From the NCBI RefSeq assembly GCF_003399765.1, contig NZ_NFZV01000008.1, positions 62,001 through 126,000 on the forward strand: DNA of 64,000 nucleotides, in the 5' to 3' direction. Source of the DNA: Alkalilimnicola ehrlichii. Its GTDB lineage: Bacteria; Pseudomonadota; Gammaproteobacteria; Nitrococcales; AK92. Of the stretch, positions 53,966-62,897 are shown piece by piece. The notes beneath the pieces are model-generated. The model did not search any database and was not told where the DNA came from. It worked only from the letters and a program-made list of their open reading frames with translations. The translations under genes and the position numbers were made by a program. How positions within the stretch are numbered: the first letter of the stretch is position 1; each line of letters starts with the position of its first letter.

Positions 53966-54874
53966 TTATATACGCTGGCCGGCAGAAGAATCTTCCACCG
54001 TAGGCACGTCTGTCGGCAAGCTTACTTCGTGACGACGACCGTCCTGCCAATAATGGATCTCAGCCTCTGCTCCCGCCGGCGTTTCTCGAACCGCTTGCAG
54101 GAATTCCAATGGAGACTGCGGCACACTGTCGTTCACCTGCAATAATAAGCTACCGGGGTTGATACCCGCATCCGCCGCAGCGCCGGTCGCGCGACTAACA
54201 AGAACACCTTGATCATCCGGCAGCTGTAACGCTTCCCGCAGCTCTGTCGTGGCATCAACCACCGTCAGCCCAATGGCCGATACTACCTGCTCGCCGTCGA
54301 AGGGCCGGAAATCGAGCTCTGGTGCCGCCCTTAGAACTTTCGTGGAGACATAAATACTCGCGCCCAATCGAGCGGCCAAAGCCATGGCATCGCTCGGTCG
54401 GCTATCCACAAGCTTTGGGCTTTCCTGCCCTTCGACCCGTAGCTCTATCGCACCGAGGTAGGTGCCGTTGACAAGGTCGTCGACGATCACCCGTTCTAAT
54501 CGAGCATCCAAAGCATCGAGCACATTCCCTATCAAATCGTGAGTCATCGGCCTTGGCACAGCCACATCGTGCAGCGCCATGAGAATAGCTCTCGCCTCAT
54601 TCATGCCGATAAATATCGGCACTACGTCGCCGGAGTCGGGCTCTCTTAACAGGACCAGAGGAGGACCTTGATCGCCTGCCAAACCTACCGTCGCCAACTC
54701 GACCAGAATCAAATCCTCCGGGGCGGCGGCCAATTCCCGCGCATTTGCCGGTAGTTCGGCGAGCACCAGGAGAACCCCAACGGCCAGACCTAACAAACGC
54801 TTCTGCCACCGCCTACTGCACTCGCCAACCGTCGCCCCATCACGTCTTGGTATTTGCAATTTGACTAGGTTCAA
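53966..54874 (-). CDS. Exported bifunctional-nuclease-domain (DUF151) protein with PDZ domain
   Basis: The TTG start at 54874 follows GGGGAGGTGA, a strong RBS; 302 residues. A signal-type hydrophobic segment at residues 27-46 (LLGLAVGVLLVLAELPANA) precedes a BFN/DUF151 domain (residues 55-180) with LVLLREPDSGDVVPIFIGMN, EARAILMALHDV, RPMTHDLIGNVLDAL and VDSRPSDAMALAARLGASIY. A PDZ domain follows near residues 205-290 (GVLVSRATGAAADAGINPGS). BFN proteins occur widely; the exported PDZ fusion is found in proteobacteria and its role is unknown. Confidence 0.82.
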   Translation of the reverse strand: MNLVKLQIPRRDGATVGECSRRWQKRLLGLAVGVLLVLAELPANARELAAAPEDLILVELATVGLAGDQGPPLVLLREPDSGDVVPIFIGMNEARAILMALHDVAVPRPMTHDLIGNVLDALDARLERVIVDDLVNGTYLGAIELRVEGQESPKLVDSRPSDAMALAARLGASIYVSTKVLRAAPELDFRPFDGEQVVSAIGLTVVDATTELREALQLPDDQGVLVSRATGAAADAGINPGSLLLQVNDSVPQSPLEFLQAVRETPAGAEAEIHYWQDGRRHEVSLPTDVPTVEDSSAGQRI

Positions 54875-54999
54875 AAGTCACCTCCCCACATACTGCGTAT
54901 CGGCTGCGGCCGGAAAAGGCGCAAGCATTGGCGTCGCACGAACTCCAGGCGACAACACCGAAAACAGCTTAGCAACGCTCTGTAGCGACTATGCCTGAT

Positions 55000-55728
55000 T
55001 CAGCTCGCTTCGGCTATCAACAACGCCGCCATACCATCGTGATCGCCGGTGCATACGGCGGTATCGTTGACGATTGAATTACGAAGATGCACGAAGCCTC
55101 GGAGCCTATAGGCGCCTTGTTCGTCGAGTTTGGAGGCGACATGATCCCGGGCTTGGTTAAACGATGCGTAGCCGTGCTTGATCTTCCGTAAAGGATCGAC
55201 ATGCTCTCGGCTAAAAGCGGCAATAAATAGAAAACCACGAGCACCGGCTCGCGGCCCGAATACCCGCCCGTGATTGTTATTCACTTCAAAAGGCTCGTTA
55301 GAGAAAGCATGCTCGCGCTTAGACGGCAGCTGCGGGTAGGTTTTAGTGCCTATGTACCCTCTGTAGCCGCTGGAGTGCCCCTCGCGACTAGGGTAACCGG
55401 CCGCGGCCATGGCCGCCGACAAGCGCTGCCTGGCCTGTTGTTCGGAAGCGGCGACACGGTCCAGCAACAACACATTGATAGGCTCACGCAACCGCTTGGC
55501 TCGATAACGCTCTCCTAACCAATGCGCGGGACTCAAATCCGGATCCAGCATCCACTTGCCGATCACCGGCAATCCTGGCGGATGGACAAGATCCGCCCCT
55601 GTAATGCGAGCGGAAACGGCGTCTTCGCCATGGTAGATACCCATTGCCTCGGCGGCGCGGTTTCGAAGGGTATGGGAAACCCAGACAGCCATACCCGCCG
55701 CGGCGATCCCAGCAGCCAGACTTTTCAT
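55000..55728 (-). CDS. Conserved hypothetical exported or membrane-anchored protein, 242 aa
   Basis: GGAG precedes the ATG. The N terminus MKSLAAGIAAAGMAVWVSHT is a short hydrophobic segment that can act as a signal anchor. The body has EPINVLLLDRVAASEQQARQ, AAMAAAGYPSREGHSSGYRG, FEVNNNHGRVFGPRAGARG and IAAFSREHVDPL. The spacing of these blocks recalls LssY C-terminal domains (INLVL...AGW...H-R-W), but the match is weak and is offered only as a lead. It is not in an obvious operon. Confidence 0.6.
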   Translation of the reverse strand: MKSLAAGIAAAGMAVWVSHTLRNRAAEAMGIYHGEDAVSARITGADLVHPPGLPVIGKWMLDPDLSPAHWLGERYRAKRLREPINVLLLDRVAASEQQARQRLSAAMAAAGYPSREGHSSGYRGYIGTKTYPQLPSKREHAFSNEPFEVNNNHGRVFGPRAGARGFLFIAAFSREHVDPLRKIKHGYASFNQARDHVASKLDEQGAYRLRGFVHLRNSIVNDTAVCTGDHDGMAALLIAEAS

Positions 55729-55886
55729 GGGACGCTCCAGCCAATCTATAACTTACAAGCTCTTTTTCTGCGGGCGATGAACGGACAAACAAGGAGATGA
55801 AACAAGGTGCGGAGGGAAGACCCTCCCGTAATAGATAAAGAAAACGGGGCGCGAGGAGGCGCCCCATTATCGATAGTCAGTCGGCA

Positions 55887-56243
55887 CTACTGCGGTGAGG
55901 TTTCGTAACCGTAAAGCTCGCGCAAGCGTAAGATCTCGGTGCCCAGCATTTCCAACAACATCCTAGAGTGCCACTCCTGGGCCCACTCATTGATCTGTAC
56001 GCATAGAGCGTCGGCCAACTCTACCTGATCGTCATCATCTAGGTTTTCAACGACCGGCAGCTCCAAAGACAGGGACGGTAAGATGCTGAACCGTTCCAGC
56101 AGCTCCCCGCAATCCTGGCGAATGGCCTCTTCCAGCTCGGCGTCTCCTTGCCCCCAATTTTCAACCAGAAGCTCTAAGGTATGACCGGGCTCTTCGCTTG
56201 TAGCGGAGTTGGTACGCCGCCTAAATGGTACTACGTTACCCAT
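55887..56243 (-). CDS. Hypothetical protein, 118 aa, acidic
   Basis: AGGAGGGCGA directly precedes the ATG, so translation is well supported. The protein is acidic, with an N-terminal MGNVVPFRRRTNSAT, a helical middle (ELEEAIRQDCGELLERFSIL), a VVENLDDDDQVELADALC stretch and a helical C terminus (MLLEMLGTEILRLRELYG). It has no signal peptide or membrane span and no recognised family. It is monocistronic as far as can be seen. Confidence 0.6.
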   Translation of the reverse strand: MGNVVPFRRRTNSATSEEPGHTLELLVENWGQGDAELEEAIRQDCGELLERFSILPSLSLELPVVENLDDDDQVELADALCVQINEWAQEWHSRMLLEMLGTEILRLRELYGYETSPQ

Positions 56244-56403
56244 TCGCCCTCCTGGAACGCATACGCGCTCGATTGCCGCTCAGTGAGACGAACCGTTAGC
56301 AGATCACAAAGCAGTTTGCTGATCCACTAACTTACAAGTTAGACCATTTAAACGCGGAACAAACTCCCCGCTACGTGGTTTCCGTCACGAAATCGAGATA
56401 AGC

Positions 56404-57026
56404 TCACAGCTGCGCAACGAAAGCAGCGGCTGTCTCGACGGCAAAGGCTAGGTTATCTCGCTCGGTGGTAGCGGCCGATTTGCGGGGTTTGAACGAGTGG
56501 TCGCCATCGGGCACCCAGGCAATACGCACCTGCTCCGACAAAGGATAAGCCGGAACTTCATCGCGACGCCCGAACGCGTCGCGCTCGCCCTGCAGGATTA
56601 AGGCGGGAGTAGCAAGCGATTGAAGATGTTCGATACGCAATCGATCGGGCTTTCCCGGCGGATGAAACGGGTAACCGAGACACAGCAAACCGGCAACGCC
56701 CAACTCGTCGGCAACTAAACTCGCCATCCGCCCCCCATCGACTTACCGCCGATGATCAGCTTCGAACTATCTCGCCACTCCTGCACGACAGCGCGCCAAC
56801 AGTCCAACAACACCGGCTGACGGTCCGGCGGTCGTTTTCGACCGTCCTCACGCCGCCTCACCATATAGGGGAACTCAAAACGAACAACACGTAATCCGCT
56901 CCCGGCCAGCCCCTGCGCAACTACGTTCATAAATTCGCTGTCCATAGCCGCACCGGCGCCATGGGCTAACACGACTGTTGTCGACGCCCCGGCAGGGCCG
57001 TCGACCAACCATTGGGTTTGCGCCAT
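56404..57026 (-). CDS. Alpha/beta hydrolase of the KANSL3/Tex30 type (one frame break)
   Basis: The N-terminal frame has VVLAHGAGAAMDSEFMNVVA (oxyanion region) and ends in IIGGKSMGGGWRV. One added base in the C6 run at 56731-56736 turns this into GGKSMGGRMASLVADELGVA, with the nucleophile serine in GxSxG, and joins the second frame, which carries LCLGYPFHPPGKPDRLR, ALILQGERDAFGRRDEV (acid residue) and WVPDGDHSFKPRK (catalytic histidine). Repaired length is about 207 residues, normal for this family. Soluble; substrate unknown. It lies just downstream of the tRNA terminator. Confidence 0.85.
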
Positions 57027-57066
57027 GCCTGCTTCTCACTATTTTTTTAGAATAAGGCGAGGAACG

Positions 57067-57096
57067 AAAAAAGGCCGCTTTCGCGGCCTTTTTTCT
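57067..57096 (-). terminator. Rho-independent terminator of tRNA-fMet
   Basis: GGCCGC at 57073-57078 and GCGGCC at 57083-57088 form a stem with a 4-base loop, flanked by A6 and T6 runs, so it can work in both directions. On the minus strand it lies 12 bases after the tRNA 3' end. Confidence 0.85.
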
Positions 57097-57100
57097 AAAC

Positions 57101-57177
57101 TGGTAGCGGGGGCAGGATTTGAACCTGCGACCTTCGGGTTATGAGCCCGACGAGCTGCCAGACTGCTCCACCCCGCA
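57101..57177 (-). tRNA. Initiator tRNA-Met (CAT)
   Basis: Read on the minus strand, the 77 bases form a complete cloverleaf ending in encoded CCA. The anticodon loop is CTCATAA between the three G:C pairs GGG/CCC, the hallmark of initiator tRNA. The D-arm GGAGCAGTCTGGCAGCTC and the T-loop GGTTCAAATCC are standard. The first and 72nd bases are both U, so the pair is unpaired as required for formylation, though the usual mismatch is C:A. Confidence 0.95.
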
Positions 57178-57480
57178 ACTGACAGGTGCGCAATATACAG
57201 GTACCGGAGGCAGAGTGCAAAGGGTAATCGTAAATTTCTGCTCAATTGCCGAAACCGGGACACTGTGCACAGATCGCGCTTCGCCTCCGCACGCTAGAAT
57301 ATGCCACACTTAAGAAAACGCTGATCGGTGTTTTCTAGAACGTGCTTTAGGGGGGAGGCACGGTCTACCGCTATCGGTAGACCTGAATCTTTAGGCCTCT
57401 TTCCCTCCTTTCCAGCACCCGGCTACCGAAACCCCAACAATCAAGGTGGCGCGCCTACGTGGCACCCTAAAAGGTGACGA
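57178..57480. other. Leader region of the VirD4-like ATPase gene with two hairpins
   Basis: The region carries AGAAAAC pairing with GTTTTCT (about 57313-57336) and a perfect hairpin with 9-bp stem GGTCTACCG and loop CTAT at 57362-57383. Either could be a 5' UTR structure or end a transcript. The tRNA promoter should also lie here on the minus strand. Confidence 0.4.
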
Positions 57481-59681
57481 ATGAGCCTGGCGAATCAGCC
57501 CTTGTTAGTGTTTCAAGGCGAAGGACAAGCACCGCATGCGGGTCTGTGGGCAAGCGCAACACCAACCGCGACCGGCGTTCGCCCGCTGGAGGGAGCACTT
57601 ACGCAAACGGTTGAGCTAGCATTCGAAGATGCATGCCGCAACGTGATCGTTTTCGGCCTCACAGGCATGGGCAAATCCACCGGCATCATGAAACCCGCGC
57701 TGGAGCGGCTTATCGAAAAAGGCTGCTCCGGGCTCGTGCTTGACTGCAAGGAAGACTACGCCGCGCTTGTAAAACGCTATCCGAAACGGGTAACGCTGGT
57801 CGGTGCGTCGCGGCTATCGCGCCCCATCAATCTGCTCGCCGGCATGACCGCCGCAGCTTTCCAAGCCTTAATCGAGCAGCTCCGCCCCAAAAACGAAAAA
57901 GACCCCTATTGGGGTTCGATGGCCGTCCAAGATGCAACGCTGGTTTTCGAATATCACTGGCTCCGATACCGACAAGCACCGACACTAGACCTCATCTACC
58001 AAGCGCTGTTTCAACCAAGCCGCTTCTGTCGCGAACTCGATCGTTGGGTGGCATCGCGAGAGAAAATACCCCACTCCTTTGCCCTTAGGCTCGACGCAGT
58101 CAGGCAAAACGCATTTCCATCCTTGCCGCCGGCGCCTCGCAACTGGCACGATTAACGCCCGACCACCCCGACGTGCAGCGCCAATACGCATGGCACACCA
58201 ACCAGCTAGTGAGCGCGCTTAGCCCATTCTCGGCCAATCCGGCGATTCGACGCCAGCTCTGCGATCCTAACGCTCAATGCGACTTCGAACAGCTCCTCTA
58301 CGAGGAATGCCAAGTGGTCGTTCTCGATATGCCGATGCGCTTATTCGGGGACACCAGCCATCTCGTCGCCCGGCTCTTACGCCAGCGCATGATGCAAGCC
58401 GTTATCTCGCGAAGCAACGCTCGACTCGAAGGGTACGGGAGCGAACGTTTCACCTTTCTTCTCGCCGACGAATTCCAACGCCATCTCGCTCTGCAGGGCG
58501 ACGCCATTAGCAGCGGCTCTCTCGACGATGCCGCTTGGTTCGAATCTTCCCGAGAATATGGGCATATCAATATTGTCGCCACTCAAGGCGTTGCCTCATT
58601 GCTCCACCGCGCCGACGGCGACATTGCGAGCGTTAATGCCTTATTACAGAATTTCGGCACCATGATCGCGTTACCCACGCACGACCCGCACACCCATCAT
58701 CAACTGGCCGGCTGGAGCCGCGGAATCGTTCGCGACGATGTGCTCGATAGCCTAGCGGCAGCCGGGGCGGTGGGACGCGGCATTATCTTTAGCCATCATT
58801 TAGAGCGCCATAACGGGCCCTTAATTGCCCGTATCAAAACCGGCCATATAAGCGGCCACCCGCACATGGGGCGACATCTGAACGAAGCGTTCTCACGCCT
58901 GCCAAGCAACCGCTTTCAAATCAACGACAACCGCCAGGTCCGCAACCCCTACGTGGGCAGCGGTGCCAACAAGCCGGGCCGGCCCAGCAAAGCCTGGAAC
59001 CGGGAGGATGTAGAGCGCGCTTGCGGCGAACTCAGAGAGTGGTTTTCGCACCGTCACTGTACCCATTCGGCCGAATACTTGGCGGCGGCACAGGAAATCG
59101 CACGCTCACATAACGGCGAGGAACGACAGCGCTGCGATTATCGCTTCGGCGGCCACCGCGTCGACCTCCTCGTCGTTGCTCCCACAGCACACCATGACGA
59201 GGTCCAAACGCTTATCGAGATCCTCCACAGCGATGCGGCGCCGGATCTGGGCTCGATTCAACACCGTATTCGGCTTCCGCTGACGGCCGCGCAACAGCTA
59301 GCCGATGCCCTCGACAGCTTCTGCGCAACGCTTATGGAGGACGACAAGACTCCGCCCGCTAAACAACCGCCGCTAAACTGCGCCATCGGCGATACGCCCT
59401 GGACGCTATATGCCTTCGGTCGCCAAGCGCACGCTCACCTCCATCTACGCCGGCATGGGGCAACGCCGGACGAACCGACACTGGACGCCGGTTTCGGGCT
59501 GCATACCGCATGTTGGCTGCAAACAGCTATCCGAGGTTGGCTGGAGGTCGCTCTACACCCTGCCCCATTGGACAACGAAGACCGCATCGACGTAGAAAGC
59601 CCGCTGCCCGAGAAATGGCTAAACCCCTTGGTGAACGACTTGGAGAACCTATGGGACGACGACTTCAAGAGTGAACAGTGA
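57481..59681 (+). CDS. VirD4/TraD-like ATPase, stand-alone (one frame break)
   Basis: The ATG at 57481 has AAGGTGA at about 4 bases. Walker A is IVFGLTGMGKSTGIMKPALE near residue 60, followed by GLVLDCKEDYAALVKRY, the post-Walker strand typical of coupling proteins. One added base in the A4 run at 58106-58109 gives RQKRISILAAGASQLARLTP and joins the second frame, with QVVVLDMPMR, FTFLLADEFQRHLALQGD (Walker B with glutamate) and HINIVATQGVASLLHR, the TraM-recognition-like strand. Repaired length is 733 residues. The last 250 residues, after a KPGRPSKAW segment, are of unknown type. No membrane segment and no relaxase or type IV secretion genes are nearby. Function unknown. Confidence 0.7.
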
Positions 59682-59860
59682 GCAATGAAACGAACCTCCG
59701 CAACCAAAAAACCTCTCTCGATAAAACCCGCAAACGACGGCCGCCCTCACTACGGCCGGTTTGTCAGCGCTGCGGAGCACCCGGCTTTACGGTGGAGCTG
59801 GGTCGCGACTTTACGGTGCTCTGCGAATACCACTATGAAGCGCTAGAGTTAGAAGCTTGA
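59678..59860 (+). CDS. Tiny zinc-ribbon-like protein, 60 aa, coupled to the ATPase gene
   Basis: The GTG start overlaps the ATPase stop (GTGA), indicating translational coupling. The 60 residues comprise a basic N terminus (TRKRRPPSLRPV) and CQRCGAPG followed 19 residues later by CEYHYEAL; the CxxC and CxxH pair form a plausible zinc site. No family is recognised. The conserved linkage suggests a partner of the ATPase, perhaps for nucleic acid or protein binding. Confidence 0.55.
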   Translation: MSNETNLRNQKTSLDKTRKRRPPSLRPVCQRCGAPGFTVELGRDFTVLCEYHYEALELEA

Positions 59861-59949
59861 ATCGATCGCCTACGGGCATACGCCAACACTAAGCCGGCCC
59901 CGCAGCGGTAAGCCGCTGCCGACACCTGTGCGATATCACCTACATCAAA

Positions 59950-59994
59950 TATCAGAATATTCTTACAGACGAATCTACCTGCTTCCATTAAGCT
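59950..59994 (+). promoter_or_regulatory. GacA/UvrY-like activator site and -10 box of GGA-rich RNA 3
   Basis: The minus-strand reading of 59950-59967 is TGTAAG-AATATT-CTGATA, one mismatch to TGTNAG-N6-CTNACA. CTTACA (59962-59967) is followed after exactly 21 bases by TAAGCT (59989-59994), as in copies 1 and 2, while the transcribed part has diverged. This conservation of control elements is strong support for a regulated promoter. Confidence 0.7.
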
Positions 59995-60000
59995 TCTCCT

Positions 60001-60176
60001 CGTTACTTCCGGAGCGATGGCGACCCGAAAGGACCGGGAAGGGAGGCGCGTCAGCCAGGGCAGGCATAGGGCAGGAAGCCCCAGGATTCGCAAGCGGTAC
60101 CAGGACGTATCGCAGGCCGGGCATCAGGCCCCAACCCACGGAGCAGGACGCTCTGTCTGATGCCCGGTTACTTTGA
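60001..60176 (+). ncRNA. CsrB/RsmZ-like CsrA-sequestering small RNA, copy 3 (divergent)
   Basis: The RNA has about nine GGA motifs. Loops with GGA are CCCG-AAAGGAC-CGGG, GGGC-AGGAA-GCCC, GCGGTAC-CAGGAC-GTATCGC and GAGC-AGGAC-GCTC. The last sits inside a long closing stem CCGGGCATCAG (60117-60127) with CTGATGCCCGG (60157-60167), followed by TTACTTTG. Primary sequence differs widely from copies 1 and 2 but the arrangement is kept. It follows the tiny zinc protein gene and ends where a 20-bp inverted repeat begins. Confidence 0.75.
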
Positions 60177-60305
60177 AATATTTCCTGTCCTAATTTAGGG
60201 GCCTGTGGGAAGTGTCTACGCGAGGCGCTGCATACTCAGGGGGCAGGCTCGGCACCGGCGACTCCACACCTAGCCGAGTGCGGGGCAGGAAATATTTCAA
60301 AGTAA
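60168..60305. repeat. 138-bp element with perfect 20-bp terminal inverted repeats
   Basis: TTACTTTGAAATATTTCCTG at 60168-60187 is the exact reverse complement of 60286-60305. The interior of about 100 bases contains a further hairpin (CTCGGC at 60248-60253 with GCCGAG near 60273) and no open frame. The left arm provides the tail of small RNA 3. It may be a MITE-like insertion or a large intergenic hairpin; no target-site duplication is obvious. The remaining gap to 60486 shows no gene. Confidence 0.6.
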
Positions 60306-60486
60306 AGCGACTTACGCCCACCCGAAGCAAACACCGGAAGCGATACCCGATACTTTAATCTTGCCGCCGACAACGAGCAGCGGACCTCTCCTCAGCGAGA
60401 CCGACAAGCAAAAACGCCTGCCCCAATGCCTGGGCAGGCGCGCTTTCTGGCCCCCCCCAGGGGATCACTCGTTGCTTAGCATGTGC

Positions 60487-62654
60487 TTAGAAGGTCACGC
60501 TGGTAGACAACCAGAGACGACGCCCTTCCAAGTTATTGGCATACACGTTGCCGTACCTGGCGCCGTCCTCATAACTCCGGTAATCGACGAAGTCTTTGTT
60601 TAGCATGTTGTACACCGCAGCATTGACCGTGACGTTCTCCGCAACCCGGTAGCCGGCCCCAAGGTGGAACAAGGAATAGGCGCGGAAATCGCCCAATTCG
60701 TCGACCTCAGACTGCGGCGTGCCCGGCCCCGTCGCACGGTGGCGTTTGCTGCTGTACTCGCCACGCAACCAGGTGTTTAAACGCTCAGTGGTCTGCCAGC
60801 GCAGCATCGCGTTAACCATGTGTTTGGGAGTGTCGGTTAACGGGTCGCCGGCATTCGGGCCACTTTTCTGCTCGCTATCGGTGTAGGTGTAATTGGCGGT
60901 TAACGCCCAGGCCTCTCCCAGCGGCACCCGCGTCGAGACCTCGACACCACGGGTTACGGCCTCATCGACGTTGGTGCGGGACGGGAAGCTGTCATATTCT
61001 CGACTTGGATCATTGATAACCGGCCACTCGCCGATATCGACACAGCCCGGTACGTTGTTGACCCGGCAGTTTGGGATATCCATCGACGCGATTTTGTCTT
61101 CAAACTCGTTGTAGAATACTGTCACGCCGCGCTGAACCCGCGCCGGTTGTTGTACTGCGCGCCGATTTCCGTGCTGGTGCTGGTTTCCGGCTTAAGATCC
61201 GGGTTGCCCAGAAACGGCAGGTGGCCCTGCGCCCCAAAGCCGTAGATACCGTCGTGCAACTGCTCTAGGTTAGGCGTTTTGTATCCCTGCGAGACACCGC
61301 CTTTTAGCGTTAGCGTGTCCGTCGTATTCCAAACCAGATACGCCCTGGGGCTTAGATGACTACCAAACGCATCGTGCTCGTCGTACCGCGCTCCTAGCGT
61401 TAAGGCAAGGTTATTCAGCAAGTACCATTCGTTTTCGGCAAACAGTGCCCACTGTGTCTGCTCGAAACGGTCGTCGGCAACGCCCTCTTCCATCTCCGCT
61501 TGCCACCATTGACCGCCGACAGTGAACATGTGGCGCTCGCCGACCGGCGCCACCAGCTTGGTGTCGAATACCAGATTCTCCGTTTCCAAGATACGCGGTG
61601 CGCCGTCTTCGGCTCCCGGCGTTTCCGGCGGAATCGTACGCCCGATCGTCTCGGTGGTGTTTTGCATCAGGCTGGATTCCAGCTCGCCCAGCCGGTAGCG
61701 CCCCGTATGGCCGATGGCGATTTGGTCTCGGTTGAAGCGCTGCTTCGTCGCATAGCCACCGCTGCCTAACCGCCCCAGTTGACCGTCCGAATTGTCGTAG
61801 CTCTGGCGCGAGCGCTCGACGTCCAGCCACAGCTCGTTCGCCTGATTCGGCACAAACGTCAGCCGCCCGCCCAAGGAGTAATTGCGCGCCGAGACGGGGT
61901 TGTGTCCCATGGAAGGCTGAGCCTCTGTACCGTCGTCTTCCCGGTAGGTAACTTGGGAGGCGGAGCGATTAAACATGCGACCGCGCAATTGCAGGCCGAG
62001 CCGGTCTTCAAGCAAAGGCCCGGTCGCGTAAATCGAGGCGGTGGAGCTATCGCCGAACTGCGAGTCCTGCTGAATGGTCTTGTCGAGATCGAGCGTTCCC
62101 GTCCATTCCGGACTCACTTTACGCGTGATAATGTTAATAACGCCGCCCATCGCATCGGAGCCATAAAGCGTGGACATCGGACCGCGCACGACTTCAATGC
62201 GCTCGATGGCCGACACCGGCGGCATAAAACTCGTTTGCGTTTCGCCGAAGCCGTTCGGCGTCACGTCGCCCGCGCTATTTTGGCGTCGGCCGTCGATCAG
62301 AATCAACGTGTAGTCGCTGGGCATGCCGCGCATGCGAATGTCCATGCCCCCGGTTTTCCCAAGCGGCGCGCCTACGTCGATGCCTTCCACATCCTGTAAT
62401 GCTTCGGCCACGCTGCCAACTCGACGCTCCTGCAACTCCTCGCGAGTAATCACCGTAATGCTTGCCGGTGCATTCTCGATGACCTGCTCGAAACCGCCCG
62501 CAGTAACGACGAGAGGGCTTAAATACGCCTCGCTGCCGCTTTCCGCCACGGCCAACCCCGGGCCGCCCGCGGCGGCTAATAAGAGCAGCGTTTTTACCGG
62601 GACAAAGGAATACTTGTTCGTGCCGGTTTCCGAACGTTTACCGCCGTCTTGCAT
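60487..62654 (-). CDS. TonB-dependent siderophore/colicin-type receptor (FepA/IroN/CirA-like; one frame break)
   Basis: The ATG at 62654 is preferred to a TTG at 62672. A signal peptide (FVPVKTLLLLAAAGGPGLAV, cleaved near VAES) precedes the plug domain with PLVVTAGGFEQVIENAPASI, VEGIDVGAPLGKTGGMDIRM, RGMPSDYTLILIDGRRQNSA, ERIEVVRGPMSTLYGSDAMG and GVINIITRK. The barrel follows, with SQGYKTPNLEQLHDGIYGFG and LKPETSTSTEIGAQYNNRRG. One added base near 61122-61130 joins the last barrel frame, which ends in RRLWLSTSVTF with the terminal phenylalanine. Repaired length is about 722 residues. It imports an iron-siderophore complex; a Fur box lies upstream. Confidence 0.9.
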
Positions 62655-62739
62655 GGATTGTTGTACCCCCAAAGTCGCTACCTACGAACAGCCTAATAAA
62701 AGTGATCGCTATTACGAATGCATCTCCATCTTGTTCGCA

Positions 62740-62758
62740 AATAGTAATTATTCTCATT
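62740..62758 (-). promoter_or_regulatory. Fur box upstream of the TonB receptor
   Basis: On the minus strand AATGAGAATAATTACTATT matches the 19-bp Fur consensus at 12 positions and contains TGAGAAT-A-ATTACTA, close to the 7-1-7 form TGATAAT-N-ATTATCA. It lies about 85 bases upstream of the receptor start, a suitable promoter position. Confidence 0.65.
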
Positions 62759-62897
62759 GCCTCTTGCAAGAGGACATAGCTCACACCGGGGCAGCTACGG
62801 CGCAAGCGAGGCAAGCCGGCGCCATCAGCAGAAGGAGCAACAATACGTGGACAGGGTTTGCGTTCGCGTCGAGCGCAAGACGAATAAGATATGACGG

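Noticed and set aside
57101-57480. Genomic island integrated at the tRNA-fMet gene
   Set aside because: No integrase is present and no duplicate of the tRNA 3' end was noticed elsewhere in the window.
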